Below, piece by piece: positions 10,561 through 22,119 of a stretch of DNA of 64,000 nt. The stretch covers positions 102,725,178-102,789,177 of the forward strand of contig OX104111.1 in the NCBI GenBank assembly GCA_944474755.1, written 5' to 3'. Every line of letters starts with the position of its first letter. The first letter of the stretch is position 1. The translations under genes were made by a program, and so were the position numbers. Below the pieces are notes generated by a model, which was given only the letters and a program-made list of their open reading frames with translations, made no database searches and was not told the DNA's origin. The DNA comes from Limnoperna fortunei (Eukaryota; Mollusca; Bivalvia; Mytilida; Modiolidae).

Positions 10561-11869
10561 AAATACTGGAACCAATCTATTTGTACTTTTGTGTATTCAA
10601 CGTACTCGTGAATGCAACACTTAATATTGTCTTCAATCTAAAATAGATCTGTCATATTTGGTGGTAGTGTTTTCTAAAACAACAGATGATATAACAATGG
10701 GCACAAGATAGAAAGTACGTTATCGTCAACTATGTTTCTAATTACATAAGTTCATTTAAAGTACAATTGTTATTTTCTCTCGTTTCCATGACACAATGCA
10801 CTTTCTGATATTATATAACTCTAGCCTAACGATTGTGTAACACGTGTTTTTTTTGTCAATAATTAGTATTGACTAGTTATAATGTCAACAATTTCGCCCT
10901 ACCTTGACAGAAATAATTTTATTGCAACAGCCCTCAAACTAAAAAGAAAGTGAAATTGATCTTGTCGTTTCTTATATAACTGACAGCACGTAGAGTTCAA
11001 GTAAGTCATGATCTATTACAAGAAGCCCATTATTTCAATGAAGTACAAGATTTCTATATGCAGACATATTTAGAGATCTATAATTATTGAAGTAAAGGAA
11101 GCCTTAAGTTATGAACAGATCTGATCCATGTGCCGAGCTGTCGATCCCCAGACCTAAGCAAAAAGTAGAAATAGTCTGAAGTTATGTATGTATATGATAT
11201 CTACAACCAGGTTCGACAGATCAGATTAAAAAATCGAAGACTATCCGATTCTTTATACTGTACACATACATTGTGTCAACTAAAGTTTGAGAAAAACTAA
11301 AACAATTTACTAAATTTGAATAAAACTGATTTTTATAATGAAAGTTATAGTCATGGTTCAGTATATAATTCACTTACAATTCGACATGACATGAATTTTC
11401 AAATAATGCAACTCAATAATAACGTTAAGCGCTATTTCATGCAATAGAAATTTAATTGTAAGCTTCAGATTTCAGACATAATATCACAACAAGACAACGT
11501 TTCTTATAATTCGGTTTTTCATATGCATGCAGCAAATGAAGCGCTTACATAAACAATTTTAAATATGAATGTAACACTTCGATCAAGAGTGACAGATGTT
11601 ATTTCATGTCATTAAACAGACACAAGATATTTTTAACGTGCGTAATACACTTAGATCAATAAAAAACATATGGTAAATATACAGATTTTTTACGTCCAAA
11701 AAATAGTTCAAATCAGAAATGTCACGCGACTATCATTTACCGTAATTACGGATTAATTTTCATTGTTTTGTTTGTGTTATCACGAAAAGCGATACTAATA
11801 TTCACTTACTGGATTTCATACCTATATTCTTACCACTCTAATAGGATTTTTTATTTATCATGGCGTCCA
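10561..11869. other. AT-rich DNA, no gene seen
   Basis: About 1.3 kb with no recognisable coding sequence, repeat end or RNA gene. Confidence 0.5.
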
Positions 11870-12290
11870 GTTATTATTGGGAGGACTGGGATCATACTGG
11901 GAGGGTTCCCAGTGACCCACAGAGCAGCCCAGCGCGTCCCCGGGTGGCGGATAGGGGGGGGGGTTGTCAGGTCATAATACGGAAAGCCTGACCGCAGACC
12001 GTAGTGGGTAACGTGTTTGGAGAGTGCCACGCTCCTTGCACGATAAAGACCCCTGTTGTATATTTCGAAAAGAGTAGGCTCATTGTAGCCGCTACAAAAG
12101 GCTAAATTTTCCGCCCCTATCCAAAATGCCATACCTTTCCAGTGGCAGTCAAAATTGTATTCCCTGTGACCCATCCCACCCCCATTTTCCGTTGATTTAT
12201 TGTTTGTTAACTTGTTCCCGTCCTGAATATAGCTGAAATACTGCTCTCTGGACGTAAAGCAGACATCCAACCAATCAATTAATATTATTG
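11870..12290 (+). repeat. Dispersed SINE-like family R, most complete copy
   Basis: This copy runs from GGGAGGACTGGGATC through a 10-base G run (about 11954-11963), GTGGGTAACGTGTTTGGAG, CTCCTTGCACGATAAAGAC, AAAAGAGTAGGCTCATTG and CTACAAAAGGCTAAATTTT to the 3' signature ATATAGCTGAAATACTGCT and an AATC tail. At least seven other copies of parts of it lie in the window in both orientations. The tail is SINE-like, but a clear RNA polymerase III A/B box was not found at its 5' end, so its class is open. The minus-strand frame over it (11851-12309) is a by-product. Confidence 0.75.
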
Positions 12291-12529
12291 TAAGGACACC
12301 GGAGTGCATAGTATGGTGATCGTTTTCACTTCAGATTAGTCGAGCACATCCTACTCGGATTTTAAATCTAAGGGTTCACACGTCATATGATACATTGTAG
12401 ACGACTACTTACTTTAATCACTAGGCCCATACTTTGAAAGAGGACTAACTGAATACTGTGTTCAAGTTTATTATGCTAATTGTATGAACCGTATGTTCAC
12501 TACGAACACCATACTGGTGGTTTAAGTGT

Positions 12530-12860
12530 CTGACTCACAGAGCGGCCCATTTGGCGGATAGAGGAAGCCTTCTTGTGTGTGTGTGTGTGGGGGGGGGGGT
12601 TATTGTCAGGTTCTAATAGGTATAGTATAAAAGGCCACTTCTTTCCAGTAAGTAGCAGCTACAAAAGAGTAGGCCCATTGTAGCAGCTACAAAAAAAAAA
12701 CAAAGTTCCCCTTTTAATACCGAATACATTTCCAGTGATAGTCAAAATTTTGTTCCCGTTGCCCCATCCATTTTCCCAGATGATTTCTTGCTTCTCAACT
12801 TGTTATCGTCTTGAATATTGCTTAAATATTGACTGAAGCAAACATTTAATCTATTTGATG
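12530..12860 (+). repeat. Dispersed family R copy
   Basis: This copy has the same order of motifs as the copy at 11.87 kb (CACAGAGCGGCCC, GGCGGATAG, AGAGTAGGCCCATTG, TTTCCAGTGATAGTCAAAA, AATATTGCTTAAATATTG), more diverged. Its internal G tract is a (TG)n run followed by 11 G (12575-12598). Confidence 0.7.
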
Positions 12861-13028
12861 TGCGTTATGAAACATGTGGCGTGCCTTAAAAGCTTTGAGT
12901 ACACGCCTGTGGTAAAACGAGTATATAGTTCTTATGAACGTCATAAAGGATTAACACTCTTTATTGCAACATGAAAACCCACAATGAGGGACTTATCCAT
13001 ATTTTATTAAATTCAAACAACAACGAAT

Positions 13029-13205
13029 TGTGACTGCATAACGGGTAATGTTTACCCTGTCGACGCATTTAATGACACTCGGCTCCTATTGTGAAGTATA
13101 ACAGGAAATGGTTACCTTAACGACGCATTTGATAAAACTCCTGTCGTGATGCATAACAGAAAATGCTTACCCTTTCTACGTATCTAATGTCAGTCCTGTA
13201 GTGAT
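13029..13205. repeat. Three imperfect ~58-bp tandem units
   Basis: The motif GCATAACRGRAAATG, TTACC and ACGCATTT recurs three times at about 58-bp spacing with many substitutions. It is an old, decayed short tandem array with no coding potential. Confidence 0.65.
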
Positions 13206-13208
13206 GTT

Positions 13209-13367
13209 CGTGCTAAGTGTTTTGCTGTGTTTTCATTTGTGTATTGAGGACATTAGATTTGGACTGTCTCGTTGTTGTTTGTGCTAAGTGTTTTGCTGAG
13301 TTTTCATGGTGTTGTAATTTGTTTATCTAGGACTTTAGCTTTGAACTGTCTCGTTGTTCTATTAATT
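13209..13367. repeat. Two imperfect ~78-bp direct repeats
   Basis: GTGCTAAGTGTTTTGCTG and TTTTCAT...GGAC...CTGTCTCGTTGTT occur twice (from 13209 and from 13281) with insertions between them. This is an old local duplication. Confidence 0.7.
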
Positions 13368-13521
13368 TTCTTATATTAAATCATCGGCGAGTTAAATAAA
13401 TATTGTAGATACTGTAGCATAATACCAAGAACAAAATTGTTAATTCAAAGCTTTAGCATCATTCTTCTACAAGTCTTTCATTCCTTATCCTTTTTCCTGT
13501 CATCGTTCTGATTATTTTTTC

Positions 13522-14005
13522 TTTTGTTTTTGTATAATTGATTCTTTCTTTATTTATTGTATAATTTAATGTAATTCATGTTATGTCACCATGTCCATAT
13601 ATTACTTGTATCATATTTTAAACGGAGAAGACTTCATAAGTATGTATTACTTGTGTCTGATCCTGTTTGTTCATTGTACAAATAAAATATGTTTAAACTG
13701 AACTAGATTTGGTATCACAATGTAGCTACACATGTTAGCCCTCTTGGACATATCATTATGAGCCGACTAGAGCTCGTTCTACAAGCACAAGCTTAACGCA
13801 ACTGTAACAGATTAAAGTCTTTGGTTTGATCCTACACAACTATATACGTCACACAGGCTTTATTCGTTCCAGATTCAACTTTTTCCCTAGTCTCGATCAT
13901 CCAGACGCTTATTTACATTTGTGCGTCTGGATTCATCTCTATATTGAACTCTTTACCATTACGCCCAAAACTGGACGTAATATTTGATTGGACGATATTT
14001 TTATT
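13522..14005 (+). repeat. 483-bp duplicated segment, copy 2
   Basis: This is the partner of 1741-2223. It starts within the last codons of the LINE-A reading frame, includes AATAAA at 13681-13686 and the longer TTTAAACTGAACT tail, and keeps the downstream hairpin at 13899-13932. No other LINE coding sequence is present here. Confidence 0.85.
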
Positions 14006-14263
14006 GTCTGTTTGTTGTCTGTAATTGTAATAACACGTTATGTGAAAAGGGTTGTATTGATAAAGAACACTGATTGTTGTCGTTCATCTGATGTCTAACA
14101 CCGTAACCTTAGTTGAATTTGTTCCCATTACCAATTCTAACATCATCTACTGGCCTACTCAAAGGCCATGTCAGCATACGAGGCCTTGGACCAGTTTTTA
14201 GTGGAGGAAGTGTACTATTAAGAATCAATGCGAACAATGTATACATCTAATACAAATCTACGA
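14006..14263. other. Unassigned DNA before the 59-bp array
   Basis: No feature is recognised between the LINE-derived duplicate and the array. Confidence 0.5.
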
Positions 14264-17258
14264 TCAAGTCATCCAATATTACTGTTTACCGAGTAGTCGT
14301 TGAGCCGTCTGGTTCAGCCTGGGCAAGTCATCCAATATTACGGTTTACCGAGTAGTCGTTGAGCAGTCTGGTTCAGCCTGGGCAAGTCACCCAATATTAC
14401 TGTTTACCGCGTAGTCGTTGAGCAGTCTGGTTCAGCCTGGGCAAGTCATCCAATATTACGGTTTACCGAGTAGTCGTTGAGCAGTCTGGTTCAGCCTGGG
14501 CAAGTCATCCAATATTACGGTTTATCGAGTAGTCGTTGAGCCGTCTGGTTCAGCCTGGGCAAGTCATCCAATCTTACGGTTTACCGAGTAGTCGTTGAGC
14601 AGTCTGGTTCAGCCTGGGCAAGTCATCCAATATTACTTTTTACCGAGTAGTCGTTGAGCCGTCTGGTTCAGCCTGGGCAAGTCATCCAATATTACGGTTT
14701 ACCGAGTAGTCGTTGAGCCGTCTGGTTCAGCCTGGGCAAGTCATCCAATATTACGGTTTACCGAGTAGTCGTTGAGCCGTCTGGTTCAGCCTGGGCAAGT
14801 CATCCAATATTACGGTTTACCGAGTAGTCGTTGAGCAGTCTGGTTCAGCCTGGGCAAGTCACCCAATATTACTGTTTACCGCGTAGTCGTTGAGCAGTCT
14901 GGTTCAGCCTGGGCAAGTCATCCAATATTACGGTTTACCGAGTAGTCGTTGAGCAGTCTGGTTCAGCCTGGGCAAGTCATCCAATATTACGGTTTATCGA
15001 GTAGTCGTTGAGCAGTCTGGTTCAGCCTGGGCAAGTCATCCAATATTACGGTTTATCGAGTAGTCGTTGAGCCGTCTGGTTCAGCCTGGGCAAGTCATCC
15101 AATCTTACGGTTTACCGAGTAGTCGTTGAGCAGTCTGGTTCAGCCTGGGCAAGTCATCCAATATTACTTTTTACCGAGTAGTCGTTGAGCCGTCTGGTTC
15201 AGCCTGGGCAAGTCATCCAATATTACTGTTTACCGCATAGTCGTGAAGCAGTCTGGTTCAGCCTGGGCAAGTCATCCAATATTACGGTTTACCGAGTAGT
15301 CGTTGAGCCGTCTGGTTCAGCCTGTGCAAGTCATCCAATCTTACGGTTTACCGAGTAGTCGTTGAGCAGTCTGGTTCAGCCTGGGCAAGTCATCCAATAT
15401 TACTGTTTACCGAGTAGTCGTTGAGCCGTCTGGTTCAGCCTGGGCAAGTCATCCAATATTACGGTTTACCGAGTAGTCGTTGAGCCGTCTGGTTCAGCCT
15501 GGGCAAGTCATCCAATATTACTGTTTACCGCATAGTCGTGAAGCAGTCTGGTTCAGCCTGGGCAAGTCATCCAATATTACGGTTTACCGAGTAGTCGTTG
15601 AGCAGTCTGGTTCAGCCTGGGCAAGTCATCCAATATTACTGTTTACCGAGTAGTCGTTGAGCAGTCTGGTTCAGCCTGGGCAAGTCATCCAATATTACGG
15701 TTTACCGAGTAGTCGTTGAGCCGTCTGGTTCAGCCTAGGCAAGTCATCCAATATTACGGTTTACCGAGTAGTCGTTGAGCAGTCTGGTTCAGCCTGGGCA
15801 AGTCATCCAATATTACTGTTTACCGTTTTCGATGAGCAGTCTGGTTCAGCCTGGGCAAGTCATCCAATATTACGGTTTACCGAGTAGTCGTTGAGCAGTC
15901 TGGTTCAGCCTGTGCAAGTCATCCAATATTACGGTTTACCGAGTAGTCGTTGAGCAGTCTGGTTCAGCCTGGGCAAGTCATCCAATATTACTGTTTACCG
16001 AGTAGTCGTTGAGCAGTCTGGTTCAGCCTGGGCAAGTCATCCAATATTACGGTTTACCGAGTAGTCGTTGAGCCGTCTGGTTCAGCCTGGGCAAGTCATC
16101 CAATATTACGGTTTACCGAGTAGTCGTTGAGCAGTCTGGTTCAGCCTGGGCAAGTCATCCAATATTACTGTTTACCGTTTTCGATGAGCAGTCTGGTTCA
16201 GCCTGGGCAAGTCATCCAATATTACGGTTTACCGAGTAGTCGTTAAGCCGTCTGGTTCAGCCTGGGCAAGTCATCCAACATTACGGTTTACCGAGTAGTC
16301 GTTGAGAAGTCTGGTTCAGCCTGGGCAAGTCATCCAATTTTACTGTTTACCGCATAGTCGTTGAGCAGTCTGGTTCAGCCTGGGCAAGTCATCTAATATT
16401 ACTGTTTACCGCGTAGTCGTTGAGCAGTCTGGTTCAGCCTGGGCAAGTCATCCAATATCACGGTTTACCGAATAGTCGTTGAGCAGTCTGGTTCCGCCTG
16501 GGCAAGTCATCCAATATTACTATTTACCGAGTAGTCGTTGAGCAGTCTGGTTCAGCCTGGGCAAGTCATCCAATATTACTGTTTACCGCGTAGTCGTTGA
16601 GCAGTCTGGTTCAGCCTGGGCAAGTTATCCAATATTACGGTTTACCGTTTTCGATGAGCAGTCTGGATCAGCCTGGGCAAGTCATCCAATATTACGGTTT
16701 ACCGAGTAGTCGTTGAGCCGTCTGGTTCAGCCTGGGCAAGTCATCCAATATTACGGTTTACCGAGTAGTCGTTGAGCCGTCTGGTTCATCCTGGGCAAGT
16801 CATCCAATATTACGGTTTACCGAGTAGTCGTTGAGCAGTCTGGTTCAGCCTGGGCAAGTCACCCAATATTACTGTTTACCGCGTAGTCGTTGAGCAGTCT
16901 GGTTCAGCCTGGGCAAGTCACCCAATATTACTGTTTACCGTTTTCGATGAGCAGTCTGGTTCAGCCTGGGCAAGTCATCCAATATTACGGTTTACCTCGT
17001 AGTCGTTGAGCAGTCTGGTTCAGCCTGGGCAAGTCATCCAATATTACTGTTTACCGCCTAACTGTTGATCAGTCTTGTTCAGCCCCGGCACGTCATCCAA
17101 TATTACTTTTTTACGCCTAGTTGTTGAGCAGTCTGGTTCAGCCTGGGCAAGTCACCCAATATTATTGTTTACCGCCTAGTCATCGAGCAGTCTTATTCAG
17201 CCCGGCACGTCATCCAATATTACTTTTTAACGCCTAGACGTTGAGCAGTCTGGTTCAA
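14264..17258. repeat. 59-bp tandem array (about 51 units)
   Basis: The unit contains CAAGTCATCCAATATTACGG, TTTACCGAGTAGTCGTTGAG and CAGTCTGGTTCAGCCTGGG, 59 bp in total. Variant units (CGTTTTCGATGAG near 15827, 16167, 16645 and 16935; CGCATAGTCGTGAAG near 15235 and 15531) recur at multiples of about 59 bp, which shows block duplication. Units decay from about 17040 to the right end. No coding frame is sustained. Confidence 0.97.
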
Positions 17259-17988
17259 GGAAACTGGCAATTACGGTTGAAGTCAATCACGCCTTGCCAA
17301 ATATTAACTCGCAACCCCAGTGTTGACACGTTAGTGGGTATAAGTAAGTAGATTGCTAATTACTCTGCCATCGAAGCCTTTTAATGTGTTACTAAAAATG
17401 TATGGTCGTGCATAAAACACATGCTAGGAAGCTTGAAACGTTTTCTAAAACATGAACAACAGTCAGTTAATCTTTAGTCCCAGTAGCTCTGTATGTTTCA
17501 ATGGCTACATTTTACTAACTATGGTTTAAATGGCCACGTTTTGACCAAAAATATGACATTTTAATTTTTTGCTACATTCTATCATGTATTAGTACGTGTG
17601 GACTCACGCTTTCACTGCGCGTTGTACGTTTCGACACGTAGTACGTATTGCTACGCTTCACTACGTTTTTTAACTTAAATTTAACAAAACATTATGTGAA
17701 TTTTGAAATGTTTGGGCTCTATCCCAGGATAACAGTTGCTTTTTTACATCGAGTCTAACTGAGCTGCATTAATAATTGATGTTAACATAAGTACACGTAG
17801 GATTTTTAATATACATGTATTCTATGTTCACTTGCATTGGTAAGATGATTTTCTACTTCGAAATAACAGTTTGGTATATCCTAAACATGGCAAAATTTTA
17901 GACTATTTTCCTTCCCCATATTTTTGTTAAAATACATTTTTGGATATCCAACAGACCAGGTATATAAGTACATCCGTAATTCGAACAG
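17259..17988. other. AT-rich DNA with TACGTT-type motifs
   Basis: No gene is seen. Between about 17605 and 17675, TACGTT, ACGTAGTACGTA and CACTACGTTTT recur; similar motifs lie at 18585-18660 and 24515-24605, on the two sides of LINE-B. Confidence 0.45.
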
Positions 17989-18024
17989 TTACAGCTGACG
18001 GTGTAAGTGTAATATGTTAAAAAT

Positions 18025-18060
18025 TATACATGCACAAGAAGAGGTTCCTGTGCATGTATA
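18025..18060. repeat. Perfect 12-bp hairpin
   Basis: TATACATGCACA (18025-18036) and TGTGCATGTATA (18049-18060) are exact complements around a 12-base loop. The hairpin sits exactly where transposase-like sequence on the minus strand stops, so it may mark a rearrangement or element end. Confidence 0.85.
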
Positions 18061-18061
18061 G

Positions 18062-18220
18062 TCATTCTTCTGTAATCTCGGGGCGAACCTGTCCAATAGT
18101 TCAAGAAACATTGATAGGTCAACTCTGAGAAAGTGTTTTAAATGATTCGATATGTTCCAGTCGAAGTCCTCCAAGAGTACGAATACTCTAAAATGAGATA
18201 GCGTCTGATCCATTCTCTGA
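18062..18220 (-). pseudogene. PIF/Harbinger-like transposase N-terminal scrap
   Basis: The minus-strand frame contains FRVFVLLEDFDWNISNH, then LKHFLRVDLSMFLELLDRF and APRLQKNDY. The pattern 'FLR(M/V)D...F.ELL..V.P.IQK.DT' is characteristic of the region just before the DDE nuclease in HARBI1-like/PIF-Harbinger transposases of invertebrates. Only about 50 residues match; no DDE residues or terminal repeats were found. The match ends at the hairpin at 18025-18060. The assignment is from remembered family features and is moderate at best. Confidence 0.5.
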
Positions 18221-18285
18221 ACTAAGCAGATATAGCTTTTCTTTGTATATCTATCGCTAATATATATTGAGACATTAGCAGACAA

Positions 18286-18743
18286 AACACGTTGCGATTC
18301 AAAGACAGGCCCAAACTAACTGCCTCAATCCTGTTATTATCCGTCATTAAAATCTAAAAGGATACATGTAGACACCAAATGACTCGCAATACACGAAAAA
18401 GTAATTTTTTCCCTTTTGGTAGATCGTAGTGAACCGTACACAGTCGTAGAAAAACGTTCAAAAGCAAAGCGACACCTGAACATGTTTAACTAAAGCATCT
18501 AGGGAAACGTTGTACAAACCAGTTGGAACATACATGAAACGAAGAAAAGCGTTTTCATGAGTATTTCCGTTGTGCAAAATGTGAGAATACGTTTTACTAC
18601 GTTATCCCTACGTTTGTGTTACGCTTTCAGAACGTTTTTGTTACATTCCGTTATCGTCTGCTTTGTATTTACTATTTATTCTGCAAACTACCGCTAAAAC
18701 TGTACAAATACGACCCTACGAATAAAGCAAAGCATTATTTGCA
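18286..18743. other. Unassigned DNA left of LINE-B
   Basis: No gene is seen. It contains a cluster of TACGTT-type motifs at about 18585-18660 and ends at the LINE-B tail. Confidence 0.5.
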
Positions 18744-21399
18744 TGAACTTGAACTTGAACTTTTTATTTTTTTTTCAATGACCCCAACTGGGGATACGTT
18801 GAATACAAACAGACAAATATTAACATATATATATGTGTAAGTAATCAAATGACAACTTAGTTAAATGTAACATCAAAATTGGTACATAAGTAATAATACA
18901 CAGGTGTGATTTAGGAAAGCAATACTGATAAAGTATATCATAGATTAAATGAAGTTCTATCAATTTACAACAGATAATATTATCTTACATAGTTTAGCGA
19001 CATTTACTTTTGTTTTAAAGTCATTACAGTTGAACAAGTCATTAAATTTTAAAGTATTTGGATGTTTAAAAGAATCTTTTGGTAGCAATTGATTTCTTTC
19101 CATAGAGAAAAATTTACATTCAAATAAATAGTGAAATTCATCACCAATACATTGCATATCACAAATATCGCAAATACGATCATCTCTTTCAACTCCCCAG
19201 AAACGACCCTGTTCAATAAATAACCTATGATTTAAATATCTGAAATTACAATAAGCTTTTCTCAGATCATATGGAAGATCTAACAAATATTTCTCAAAAT
19301 TATGGGTACACTTGAAAATTCTATAGTTAAGACATTTTGGAGAGTTGAACAGATTGTTATACTAAGATTGCTTAAATTGATCACATAAGCTTTGTTTAAC
19401 CAATAAAGATAGGTTCATATTTTGAGGTACACACTTTGTGATAACCAAAATTCAGAATAACCACAATCATTTAACACTTTTTAAATACACACTATTAATT
19501 CAGAGTTGTAAAAATGTTTGATATGCATATTATACATAAGTATATACAATGTAACACAAATCTTGTCTTGCTTGTTACATACATTTTTTTTCCAAAATAA
19601 TACCATTCTACCTTTTATAACAATATCAATAGGAAATCTACCAAGTTCACCAGATAATATATCATTTGGAGTAGATTTTTTTAAGCCAAGTATTTGTTTG
19701 TAAAATTGAACACAAAAAGATTCAAATACGTCATTATCATTGAAGCCCCATACTTCACAGCTGTTCAATAGTACAGGTGTCACCATCGTATCAAAAAGTT
19801 CTAACTGTATATCAATGGGCAAATTTAATTGTCTACTCTTTTTCAAAATACTATACAGACCTTTTCTACCTTGAGAGACAAGCTTAGACTTGTTGTTACA
19901 AAAAGAACCATTGAACATAAAAACAATGCCTAGATATGTAAAGTCATCTACAATATTTAACACTTCGTTGTTTAACGCAAAAACAGGTTTTTGATTTACA
20001 TTTTGATTTCTCTTTTGAAAAATAACAATTTTAGTTTTAGAGGCATTTACCTCATTTTACCAAGTTTTAAAATATAGATACATTTCATTTAAAGCAGCTT
20101 GTAATTCACATTTTGACTCGGCTATTATAACAGTATCGTCAGCATATAATAGCAAGTACAGTTTAAAATAAACAGCAATTTCTTCAGTATCTAAAAATAA
20201 ATGAGCTGCATTGTAAATATTGGACAATCCATCGTATGAATTAGAAATGAATTCAACAAGATCATTTAAAAATAACGAGAAAAGTATGGGTGAAAGGTTT
20301 TCACCCTGTCTAACACCAATATTGCTAAATAAAATTATCAGATAACTTTGAACCTTTCCTAACACAAAGTTTTGCATTTGCATACATATTATGAATAATT
20401 TTGAACATTTTACCATCAATATTGTGAGCTAAAAATTTATGCCACAGGGCTAATCTATCTACAGAATCAAAAGCCTTGCTATAATCGATAAATGCACAGT
20501 ACAATGTTTTATTACATCTTGTATATAAATCAATAAGGCTCTTCAAGTTGAAAATATGGTCACATGTACTATCATTTTTTCTGAACCCTGCTTGCTCTTC
20601 ACATATAACATTGTATTTCTCTAAGTAACAATTCAGTTTGTTATTTAATATTGTGGTAAAAAGTTTTCCGAAACAACTTAAAATGGTAATACCCCTGTAG
20701 TTGTCTGGACTACTGGGATCACCATTGTTCTTGTAGATTGGTATAATAATACTTTCAGACCAAGAATCAGGAATAATTCCCGTGTTAAAAATTACATTGA
20801 ATAATTTTACAAATACAGTTTCAAGTTTACTACAAGCATGAAGTTAATTCAACAACAAATCAGAACTACAAGCTTTATTATTCTTTAACCTTTTGACAGC
20901 ATCAATAACATCTTTTTCAGTTATACATTCATTTAGTTCAGTATTCGGATTTGTGACAACATCTGGATCTATATTTTCAAACATATCATCTTGTACATCA
21001 ACATTTACAGTATTTAACCTTTTCAAAAGTACTAAAAAACAGTCAAACTCATCTTTTTCAAATATATATTTTTTACTATCATTACTACATGACTTGTTCA
21101 AAAGTGACCAATATGACTTAGAATCAGAATGACGAAGACCTCTGAGTTTCTTAATAAAATTCTTCTGGTATGATCTAAATTGATTATTTACTACTTTTTT
21201 ATACTCTTTACTACATTGAACAACATTACATTTACTCTCTGCAGTGTGAATTCTCCTATTGAGATTTTTTGCTTTTCTGTATTTCTTTTTTTTTAAGATA
21301 AAATTCTTTGTTGTACCATTGTTTGTTTATTTTACAATGTTTATGTCTAGTATTTACAACCTTATCATACAATAATTCACTATTTACAGCAGCATTTCT

Positions 21400-21411
21400 C
21401 ATAATATTACC
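21400..21411. repeat. Target-site duplication, left copy
   Basis: CATAATATTACC here is repeated exactly at 22108-22119. Without one copy and the DNA between, the LINE-B linker region reads through. It defines the insertion edges of the nested SINE. Confidence 0.9.
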
Positions 21412-22107
21412 CGGTGGCCGAGTGGTCAAGGTAGTTCGTCTACTATTGATCACGTGGTCTGTCAACACTGAGATTGCGGGTTCGGGTATCAATGTACTAT
21501 TGCATAACGGTATGGGCGCTGCCATTTTATGAGCACAAAGTAAAGCGTGAAAAAACAGTCAGGTTAAACGCGATTGGTCAATAATGATTGTTAAAGTAAA
21601 TATATTTTGGAAAGAAATGCAATCTTTGGTATGAAAATAGACAAAAAAGGAGTTTTATACACATTTAGGAGGAAGAAATCAAATTTCGAATAGGAAGGGG
21701 CACCTCGAGTAAATTTGAAAAAAATTAGACTCCCCCTTTTTGACCTTCATTTTTCATCCAGAAAAGCAATGCGAACCTATATTTTTAATAACACCAAATA
21801 AATCCCCTATTCTTTAACATAAATAATCTCTCTTAATTTAACATTAAATTAACTTTGTCTTTCAACGAAATAATAATCGAAAAGGGGTACCCCATATGGA
21901 AAATAACATAGAACGGCCATTGGTCCATTGTATTCTTCGATTCTCACTGCGGACAGGGTGTACTCGACTCCAATCTTAATTGACAAGGATTGCCAGTTTT
22001 CCTACCGCAGGTCGGGGGTTTTCTCCGGCTTCCTCTCCCAATAAAAACTGGACGCCATGATATAGCTGAAAAATTGCTGAAAGTGGCGTTAAACACCATC
22101 AAACAAA
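21412..22107 (+). mobile_element. tRNA-headed SINE inserted in LINE-B ORF2
   Basis: The 696-bp insertion is bounded by a 12-bp direct repeat, CATAATATTACC, at 21400-21411 and 22108-22119. Its 5' end has a tRNA-like head: GGTGGCCGAGTGGTCAAGG resembles a pol III A box and GCGGGTTCGGGTATC a B box about 55 bp later. The 3' end carries GATATAGCTGAAAAATTGCT and GGCGTTAAACACC before an A/C-rich tail, a mollusc SINE-type ending related to family R. It is unusually long for a SINE; the middle 450 bp is unassigned and could hold a second insertion. Confidence 0.85.
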
Positions 22108-22119
22108 CATAATATTACC
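22108..22119. repeat. Target-site duplication, right copy
   Basis: Exact second copy of CATAATATTACC, directly after the SINE 3' tail. Confidence 0.9.

Noticed and set aside
11851..12309. 152-residue minus-strand frame
   Set aside because: It lies entirely over a dispersed family R copy and reads its antisense; other copies do not keep the frame.
14264..17258. CRISPR-like array of 59-bp repeats
   Set aside because: There are no unique spacers; the whole 59-bp unit repeats, and the context is eukaryotic.
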